Part shown: positions 7,067 through 16,100 of the stretch, in pieces
Position numbering within the stretch: the stretch's first letter is position 1
Layout of the letters: each line of letters starts with the position of its first letter
NCBI GenBank assembly: GCA_021029595.1
Contig: JAJJOY010000003.1
Location: forward strand, 657,691-721,690
From: Hominenteromicrobium mulieris
GTDB lineage: Bacteria; Bacillota; Clostridia; Oscillospirales; Acutalibacteraceae
Direction of reading: 5' to 3'
Length of the DNA stretch: 64,000 nt
The notes under the pieces: generated by a model
The model's database searches: none
Told to the model about the DNA's origin: nothing
What the model saw: the letters and a program-made list of their open reading frames with translations, nothing else
Position numbers and translations under genes: made by a program

Positions 7067-9895
7067 ATGGCTGAGAATAAACCCACCAACCGAGAACGGC
7101 TAAGGGAAATCACAGATGGCATCGAGCAGGGCATCAAAGAACTGTTTGAGAGTGAAAAGTATATGCGCTATCTGTCCGTCATGTCCCGCTTCCACCGCTA
7201 TTCGGTAAACAACACCATGCTCATCTATATGCAGAAGCCGGACGCCACATTGGTAGCCGGATACAATAAGTGGAAAGACCAGTTTGAGCGTCATGTAAAA
7301 AAGGGCGAGCATGGCATTACCATCATCGCTCCCACACCGTACAAGAAGAAAATCGAGGAGCAGAAGCTGGACCCGGATACCAAGGCTCCGATTCTGGATA
7401 AAGACGGAAAGATCGTCACAGAGGAAAAAGAAATCGAGATTCCCATGTTTCGCCCTGTCAAGGTCTTTGATGTGAGTCAGACCGACGGGAAACCTTTGCC
7501 GGAGCTTGCTTCCTCCCTTTCCGGCAATGTGCCAAATTATGAGGCATTCATGGAGGCCCTGCGCCGCAGCGCACCGGTGCCGATTACTTTTGAAGCAATG
7601 GCCGTCGATACGGACGGCTATTTTTCTGCCGATCATCAGAAAATTGCCATTCGTCAGGGCATGAGCGAGGTGCAGACGGTTTCGGCCACGGTTCACGAGA
7701 TTGCTCACAGCAAGCTCCACAATCAGAAAAAGATCCAGATTGCCAATGACGAGCAATATCAGGAGATCGAGCTGTTTGATAAACTTGGTCTGTTCTCCAA
7801 CGGACGGATTGCTCGCGATATTCTGCCAGAGGGCGTTTATTGCTATGACCTGCGCGGTTCTGACTACGATCCTGGAGATCCGGTCTGTGTGGAAGAACGA
7901 GTGGTTGTAAACCATGCAGGCTCCGTTCTGCTGACAGAGCCGTTGGAACTGACGGAAGATGGACGCTTGATGCTGACCGAGGAAAAAGGGCTGAATTTTA
8001 CCGGTGGCTTTTCTACCCTCTCCCAGTTTTTGCAGAAACAGAGGAAAGATCGTCACACGGAGGAAGTGGAGGCTGAAAGCATCTCCTATGCAGTCTGCAA
8101 GTATTTTGGCATCGAGACCGGAGAAAACAGCTTCGGCTATATTGCAAGCTGGAGCCAGGGCAAAGAGCTGAAAGAGCTGAGAGCCAGTTTGGAGACCATC
8201 AACAAAACCTCCGGCACTTTGATCTCCGACATTGAGCGCCACTATAAGGAAATCTGCAAAGAGCGCGGAATCGACCCTCATGCAAAGGTAGAGCCGGAAC
8301 CCGCCCCGATAGAGCAGCCAGAAGATGCCGCTAAGGTATCTGATAGACAGCAGACCGGCGATCTGACCTACTATGTAGCAGAGTGCATGGAATTTCCAAA
8401 CCTCGGAGAATACCACGATAACCTGTCTTTGGAGGAAGCAATCCGCATTTATCAGGAGATTCCGGCAGAACGAATGAACGGGATCAAGGGCATTGGTTTT
8501 GAGCTGAAAGACGGAAGCGACTATGAAGGACCTTTTCCGATTTTGACCGGCCAGACCATTGACCTGGACACCATCCAGGCAATCGACTATTACCGTGATA
8601 ATCCTCTGGTGCAAAAAGCGGTAAAGGAACTGGCTGCGGCAATGCCAGAAATGGAAGTGCTGGGGGCGGACGCCAACCAGCAGGAGGCTTTGTTTCTGAT
8701 TGACGATGCCACCTATCTTCATATCCAGTCCTGTGACAGCGGCTGGGACTATACCCTTTACGATGCCGCGTCCATGAAAGAGCTGGATGGTGGTCAGCTG
8801 GATATGCCGGAGATTTCCCGCATGAAGGCAGTTCTCCAGATTTGTGATGACAACGATTTGGGCAGAGACTCGGTAAAATACGCACCGTTGTCCATGATTG
8901 AGACCTTGCAGGAAGCTGCCTACCAGCAGATGCAGGCAGAGGTCAGTCAGATGGCTGCTTCTTCCCAGCTGCCGGAAGCACAGGAGCAGGCACTGGATGA
9001 ATACCCCATGCCGGATGAGCAGGTCTCCACACCAGATATGCAGGAATACGGCTACTCCTATGATGGGATGCTCCCTGTTACCAGAGAACGGGCGCTGGAA
9101 CTGGATGCCGCCGGTTTGACCGTCTATGTGCTGCATGAGGACAATACGGAGAGCATGGTGTTTGACCCGCAGGAAATCATGGATCATGGCGGTCTTTTTG
9201 GCGTGGACCGTGAGGAATGGGAGAAAAGCCCTCAGTTCCACGAAAAGGTCATGGAGCGTCAGGATCATCAGCAGGAACGCGAACAAGCATTTCTCGCTCA
9301 GAACAGAGATTGCTTTGCCATCTATCAGGTAAGTCGTGACGATCCGCAGAATGTGCGCTTTATGAATCTGGACTGGCTAAAGTCCCATGATATTTCCATA
9401 GAGCGCAGCAATTATGATCTCATTTACACTGCTCCGCTGAGGGAGTCTGGCACGGTACCGGAGCAGCTGGAAAAACTATATGAGCAGTTTAATCTGCAAA
9501 AACCGGCGGATTTTCACAGCCCTTCTATGAGTGTCAGTGACATCGTTGCGATCAAGCAGGATGGTAAGGTATCCTATCATTACTGTGACAGTGTTGGCTT
9601 TACCCAGATCCCCGGATTCCTGCCGGAAAATCCGCTGAAAAATGCGGAGATGGCCGTGGAGGACGATTACGGCATGATCGACGGTATCATCAATAATGGC
9701 GTAAAGGAACCTACGGTAGCAGAGCTGGAACAGCAGGCCCGCAGCGGTCAGCCCATTTCCCTCATGGATCTGGCTGCCGCTGCCCATCGGGAGGAACGGG
9801 AAAAGAAAAAGTCCGTCATGGAGCAGCTGAAAAGCCAGCCCAAGGCAGAACACAAAAAGATAGCGCCAAAAAAGAGTGCGGAAAGGGAGATTTGA
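7067..9895 (+). CDS. ArdC-like antirestriction/metalloprotease protein with YodL and DUF4316 regions
   Basis: ATG 7067 follows GGAAAGGAG, which decides the start, although the frame is open further upstream. The N-terminus (about 20-140) resembles the ArdC single-strand DNA binding domain (YMRYLSVMSRFHRYSVNNTM). A zincin motif HEIAH lies at residues 210-214, as in ArdC/ImmA-like peptidases. A YodL-like region follows near residues 745-850 (CFAIYQVSRDDPQN) and the end (QPISLMDLAAAAHREER) matches DUF4316. Proteins of this type protect incoming ICE DNA from restriction or process partner proteins; the exact target here is unknown. Total length is 942 residues. Confidence 0.8.
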   Translation: MAENKPTNRERLREITDGIEQGIKELFESEKYMRYLSVMSRFHRYSVNNTMLIYMQKPDATLVAGYNKWKDQFERHVKKGEHGITIIAPTPYKKKIEEQKLDPDTKAPILDKDGKIVTEEKEIEIPMFRPVKVFDVSQTDGKPLPELASSLSGNVPNYEAFMEALRRSAPVPITFEAMAVDTDGYFSADHQKIAIRQGMSEVQTVSATVHEIAHSKLHNQKKIQIANDEQYQEIELFDKLGLFSNGRIARDILPEGVYCYDLRGSDYDPGDPVCVEERVVVNHAGSVLLTEPLELTEDGRLMLTEEKGLNFTGGFSTLSQFLQKQRKDRHTEEVEAESISYAVCKYFGIETGENSFGYIASWSQGKELKELRASLETINKTSGTLISDIERHYKEICKERGIDPHAKVEPEPAPIEQPEDAAKVSDRQQTGDLTYYVAECMEFPNLGEYHDNLSLEEAIRIYQEIPAERMNGIKGIGFELKDGSDYEGPFPILTGQTIDLDTIQAIDYYRDNPLVQKAVKELAAAMPEMEVLGADANQQEALFLIDDATYLHIQSCDSGWDYTLYDAASMKELDGGQLDMPEISRMKAVLQICDDNDLGRDSVKYAPLSMIETLQEAAYQQMQAEVSQMAASSQLPEAQEQALDEYPMPDEQVSTPDMQEYGYSYDGMLPVTRERALELDAAGLTVYVLHEDNTESMVFDPQEIMDHGGLFGVDREEWEKSPQFHEKVMERQDHQQEREQAFLAQNRDCFAIYQVSRDDPQNVRFMNLDWLKSHDISIERSNYDLIYTAPLRESGTVPEQLEKLYEQFNLQKPADFHSPSMSVSDIVAIKQDGKVSYHYCDSVGFTQIPGFLPENPLKNAEMAVEDDYGMIDGIINNGVKEPTVAELEQQARSGQPISLMDLAAAAHREEREKKKSVMEQLKSQPKAEHKKIAPKKSAEREI

Positions 9896-9896
9896 T

Positions 9897-10112
9897 ATGG
9901 GAAACTTTACTTTTGAGGAAATGAACCTGATGTGCATTTACAATACCGGCAGCCGCACCGGACTGATCGACAGCCTGCGTGAGATGCGCGGCGAGCTTTC
10001 GCCAGAGGAAACGGAACTGAGGGAGCTGACCGACAGCGCCCTTTGCAAGCTCCAAACCATGACGGATGATGAATTTGCGGAATTGGAATTGTACCCGGAT
10101 TTTGACCAGTAA
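9897..10112 (+). CDS. Transposon-transfer assisting protein (TTRAP family)
   Basis: A 71-residue acidic protein starting one base after the ArdC-like stop. The pattern FTFEEMNLMCIYNTGSR, then LTDSALCKLQTMTDDEF and the end LELYPDFD, is characteristic of the TTRAP family of ICE proteins. It is thought to help conjugative transposition, but its biochemistry is not known. It is short, soluble and helical. Confidence 0.8.
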   Translation: MGNFTFEEMNLMCIYNTGSRTGLIDSLREMRGELSPEETELRELTDSALCKLQTMTDDEFAELELYPDFDQ

Positions 10113-10190
10113 ACACCATAATCGCAGGGATGGGGTGGCAATATGCCACCCCACCTCTTTACCCAAAAACCGAAAGGAGGACAGAATACT

Positions 10191-13100
10191 ATGCCAACCA
10201 AAGCTGAACTATATGCACAGATGGCGGAGAAGGTGACAACGCAGCTCACGGGGAGCTGGCAGGAATGGGCAGGGTTCCTTACTACGGCAGCCCGACTTTA
10301 CAAGTACCCGTTCCATGAGCAGCTGATGATCTATGCCCAGCGACCGGACGCCACCGCCTGTGCGGAGTACGATTTGTGGAATGAAAAGATGGGCCGGTAT
10401 GTAAGGCGCGGTTCCAAAGGGATTGCTCTGGTGGACGATTCCGGGGACAGACCTCGCCTGCGTTATGTCTTTGACATTTCCGACACCGGAACCCGTGAAC
10501 ATTCCCACACTCCCTGGCTGTGGCAGCTGGAGGAGCGCCATCTGGATTCCGTGCAGGTCATGCTGGAGCGCACCTATGATGTTTCCGGTGATGACCTTGC
10601 CGGACAACTCACTAAGGTAGCCGGAAAACTGGCTGAGGAATACTGGACGGAGCATCAGCAGGACTTCTTCTATATCGTTGACGGTTCCTTTTTGGAGGAA
10701 TATGATGAGTTTAACATCGGAGTACAGTTCAAGGCAGCAGCCACCGTCAGTATCACTTATGCTTTGATGTCCCGCTGTGGACTGGAACCGGAACGCTACT
10801 TCGACCACGAAGATTTCATGGCGATCTTTGATTTCAATACTCCGGCAACCATCGGAGCGCTGGGAACAGCGGTCAGCCAGATCAACCAGCAGGTGCTGCG
10901 GCAGATCGGCGTTACCGTCCGAAATGCAGAGCGCGAAGCCAACCAAGAAAGGAGCAAACAAGATGAACAATCCCATGACCTATATCCAGAACGGAGACTA
11001 TCTGATTCCCGACCTGAAGCTGAGCCAGCAGCCGGAGAAACCCCTGGGCAAGTACGGCAGGATGAGGAAAACCTACCTGAAGGAACATCGTCCCATCCTC
11101 TACAACCAGATGTTGCTGAGCGAGAAGCTGTACCCGCATCTTCTGGAGATCGACGAGACCGCCCAGAGCAGACTGGAGCAGATGATGCCCAAGCTGGCGA
11201 AGGAAGCGGGAGCCACCGAGGAACTGAAAGCCAGCGATCCCATGAAGTGGGTGGGGCTGATGAACACCTGCAAAGCTCAGGCCGAGGAAATCCTGATGGC
11301 GGAGCTTATCAACAGCTGACTCTAAACCTGTTCCTCTCCGAAGCGGAACAGATCCAATCCATAGATGAAGCAGAGAATGTAGCGCATACATCCTCTGCTT
11401 TTTCTTTTGCCCAAAATGACATCGACCATGTGCTGCGTTTGGGCGGCAATACAGACCGTCAAAGGGAGCGTGTGGTTGCAGCCTTTGAAAAGCAGAAAAC
11501 CACCGCTGAGATTGCCGAGATACTGAAAACGCTGTACCACGGCGGCAATGGCCTTGGCAGTGTGAGCGCATGGTATGCCGAGGATGGTATCCATCTTTCC
11601 CATGGGAAGTCTGTCCGTTATGACAGGTCTGCCCAGGTCATTTCCTGGGAGAGCGCCGCAGAGCGTATCGGGGAGCTTTTGGAGAGCGGCCAGTTTGCCT
11701 CCAATGTGGAGCTTGCAGAAGCGGCAGGCTATGAACGCTCCCTCCTTTCAGAAAAGCTCTGGTATCTGTACCACGATTTCAGCGAGGAAGCCAGAGAAGC
11801 CGGATATTTGTCCTGCCTGTCAGAGATCAAAGGCAATGGTTTCCCGGAGGAGACCCGCCGCCTGACGGAGCAGCTGAGTGAACCGGCTTTCCGCCAGACC
11901 CTCAAGGAAGAATACGCTGCCTTCTTGACTGCCTATCAGCAGGACCGTGACCTGTTGCGCTTTCACTACCATAGGCCAAGGGAAATCTGGGAGAACCTGA
12001 AGGATCTTGACCTGCCCCGCAGGACCTTTTCTTCAGAGCTTTCCCAAGTGCCAACCGTCCAGCACTTTATTACCGAGGATGAGATCGACGCCGCCATGAC
12101 CGGCGGAAGCAGTTTCGCCGGAGGAAAAGGCCGTATCTATGCGTTCTTCATGGCAAACCATACGGATAAGGAGAAAGTGAGATTTCTCAAAGACGAGTAT
12201 GGCATTGGCGGACGCTCTCATGCCTTGTCCGGCGCAACACACAGCGGCGAAGATCACGATGGGAAAGGACTGCACTATAAAAAGCAGGACTGCTCGGATG
12301 TTCACTTGAACTGGGAAAAGGTTGCCAAGCGCATTACCTCTCTTGTTCAGAAAGGCCGCTATCTTACCGAACAGGAACAGGCGCAGTATAACAAAATCCA
12401 GTCTGAACAGGAACAGGCCGAAGAAGATGCCATTCAAGCCCAGCAGCCGGAGATGGATGAAGAAACGCCAAAGCCTACCCTTGGGGAGCAGTTTGAGCAG
12501 TATAAGCCTGTGGTGACTGCCGCCATTTCTGAGAATACCGCATACCGCAATGCCTGCGGTCATTCTGACCGTGAAAATGCTGTCATCGAGGGTAATGCCG
12601 CTGTGCGCCGTGCGGTCCTTGGTTCTAAGGATATGGAGCTGATCCGACTCTATTCGGATGTGCCGGAGTTCCGCCAGCGTCTGCACCGGGAAGTGATCGA
12701 CGAAACCTATCCAAAGCTCCATGAACTTCTGCGCCCTCTTTCTCAGGAAGATATTGATACTGCCCTTTGTGCATGGAACGGCAATATCGAGAGTAAACAC
12801 GCTGTTATCCGCTATATGAAAGACCATGCAAGAGAAAAAGATACCGCCGCATGGCTGGCTCAGGAATACGGCGGCAGTAACAGCAACAGCCTGTTCGTTG
12901 TCCGTGCCGGCAGCCCGGAGGAAACGCAGCTGCCCTGGCCGAAGGTACAGCGCAGGCTTGCCCAGCTCATTCAGGAGGACCGGTTCTATACCGAAGAAGA
13001 ACAGAACCGTTTTGACGACATCGACCCAATCGCCATCCGGGAAGCTCTGGAAGAAAGAGGAATCGTCAACGGACAGGTGACAGACCCGGAAAAACTGGAC

Positions 13101-16100
13101 AATGCCCCGTTTATCCAACAGGTGATGTCAGATGCAGAGCAGATCGCAGATGCAGAGCAGATCGCAGATGCCGAGACAGAGCAGACTTCCGAAGTTTCCA
13201 TTTCCGATGAGGAATATGACGCAGTTCGCCGCCCAGTTCCGCAAAGAACCTCCTATGACCCAGCCGCCACGGTCTATGCCGTGGGCGATACCGTGTATAT
13301 CGAGGATGACGCCTATCAGATCACAGAGCTGCGGGAGGACACCGTACAGCTTCTGCCCACCGGGATGGTATATCCCATCTACCGGGCAGAGCGCAAAGAA
13401 CAGTTCGAGCAGCTGCTTCGGGCAGACCGCCGCAATGCTTACTATACCGAGTTTCTTCCTACTGACCCGGACAAGGCAGATCAGGACTTGCGGGATGTAT
13501 TGGCTCATGGACTGATGGATGAAGCGGATAAAAAGCAGATTTCCACGCTGCTGCAATCCGGCAGGAGCAACAGCGAGATCGCCTACTGGCTGAGCAGAGC
13601 CTATTCCGGTGAGATCGAGACACTGAATCTGGAGACCGGCGATATTGCCGATTACCGTACCACGGCACAGGGCATAGAGCTGGAAGTCATGGATGCAGAG
13701 GAAAAGCGTCTGGCTATGCTGTATTTCCGCTGGGATGAGGTTGCACCTTTGCTGCGCGGGATGTACGCCCGTCAGCAGGACGGTTTGGGACAGGAACAGC
13801 CCCAACCGGCTACCGAATCCCCGACCTTCCATTCCGAGACCATGGCCGTCTATCCGGGCGATAAGAACAATCTGCCTTATGATGTGGTGGTGGAACGACT
13901 GCATATCGAGGAGCCGGAGCCACCAGCGCCTGTGACAGAGCCGGAGAAAACCTTTGAGGAAGTGCTGGACGAACACCCGGTTTCCATTCAGGTCAATGGC
14001 CAGTGGCAGACCTTCCCCAATGCCAAAGCTGCCGAGGAAGCCGCTTACGGGGAATACAAGGACAACCTGCGCCGCACCGCTGAGAATTTCCGTATCACCG
14101 ACGACCACCTGGGCGAAGGCGGTCCGAAAGCCAAGTTTCAGGCCAATATCGCGGCAATCAAGCTGCTGAAATATCTGGAAGAAACCACTGAACAGGCAAC
14201 GCCGGAACAACAGGAAATCCTATCCCGGTATGTGGGCTGGGGCGGCCTTGCCGATGCCTTTGACCCCGACAAGGAAAGCTGGAGCAAAGAATATGCCCAG
14301 CTGAAGGAGCTGCTGACCCCGGAGGAATACGTAGCTGCCAGAGGTTCCACCCTCAACGCGCACTACACCAGCCCAACGGTCATCAAAGCGATTTACGAGG
14401 CCGTGGGTCGCATGGGATTTGAGACCGGCAACATCCTGGAGCCGTCTTGTGGTGTAGGCAATTTCTTCGGTATGCTGCCGGAGAGTATGGCCGGAAGCAA
14501 GCTGTACGGCGTGGAGCTGGATTCCATCAGCGGGCGGATAGCCCAGCAGCTCTATCCCAAGGCTGACATTACCGTGGCCGGATTTGAGACCACCGACAGA
14601 CGGGACTTTTATGACCTTGCCATCGGCAATGTGCCGTTCGGCCAGTATCAGGTCCGGGACAAAGCCTATGACAAGCTGAATTTCAACATTCACAACTACT
14701 TTTTCGCCAAGGCGCTGGATCAGGTGCGTCCCGGTGGTGTGGTGGCCTTTGTCACCAGCCGCTACACGATGGATGCCAAGGACTCCACCGTGCGCCGGTA
14801 TCTTTCCCAACGCGCCGAGCTGCTGGGAGCGATCCGTCTGCCGAATGACGCGTTCAAAAAGAATGCCGGTGCCGAGGTGGTATCGGACATCATCTTCCTC
14901 CAAAAACGGGACCGCCCGATGGACATCGTGCCGGAATGGACTCAAACCGGACAGACGGAGGACGGATTTGCCATCAACCGGTATTTTATCGACCACCCGG
15001 AAATGGTGCTGGGCAGACAGGAGCCGGTAAGCACTGCTCATGGTATGGACTACACCGTGAACCCCATCGAGGGACTGGAGCTTTCCGACCAGCTGCATGA
15101 TGCTGTGAAGTACATTCATGGGACTTATCAGGAGGCAGAGCTGCCGGAGCTGGGCGAGGGCGAAGCCATTGACACCTCCATTCCTGCCGACCCCAATGTG
15201 AAGAACTATTCCTATGCCATTGTAGACGGGCAGGTGTACTACCGGGAAAACAGCCGTATGGTGCGCCCTGACCTCAACGCCACCGCCGAAGCCCGTGTAA
15301 AAGGTCTTGTGGAACTGCGTGATTGTGTGCAGGAACTGATTGACCTTCAGATGGATGCAGCGGTTCCAGACAGCACCATTACCCAAAAGCAGGCGGAACT
15401 GAACAGCCTCTATGACAGCTTTTCTGCCAAATACGGTCTCATCAATGACCGTGCAAACCGTCTGGCCTATGCAGACGATTCTTCCTATTACCTGCTCTGT
15501 GCGCTGGAAGTCATCGACGAGGACGGAAAGCTGGAACGCAAGGCAGATATGTTCACCAAGCGGACCATCAAGCCCCATCAGGCGGTGGCTGCCGTAGACA
15601 CGGCAAGTGAAGCACTGGCGGTGTCCATCTCGGAAAAAGCCTGCGTGGATATGGACTATATGAGCCAGCTTACCGGAAAAACAAAAGAAGAACTGGCCGG
15701 AGAGCTGCAAGGCGTGATCTTCCGTGTACCGGGACAGCTGGAGAAAGACGGCACACCCCATTATGTGACTGCTGATGAATACCTCTCCGGCAATGTACGC
15801 CGCAAACTGCGTCAGGCGCAACGGGCGGCACAGCAGGACCCGGTTTATGCAGTCAATGTGGAAGCTCTTAGCGCCGCCCAGCCCAAAGACCTGGATGCGT
15901 CGGAAATCGAGGTGCGTCTGGGCGCTACCTGGATCGACAAAGAGTACATGCAGCAGTTTATGTACGAAACCTTCAACACCCCGTTTTATCTCCAGCGCAG
16001 TATCGAGGTCAACTATTCGTCCTTTACCGCTGAATGGCAGATCAAGGGGAAATCTTCCGTATCCTACAACGATGTGGCAGCCTACACCACCTACGGAACC

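Noticed and set aside
7100..9286. Long open frame on the minus strand opposite the ArdC-like gene
   Set aside because: It mirrors the real gene, has no ribosome site or family features and its composition (many histidines, leucines and phenylalanines) is typical of antisense shadows.
13131..13166. Tandem repeat as a possible CRISPR-like or iteron array
   Set aside because: Only two units without spacers, in frame inside a coding region; simple amino-acid repeat.
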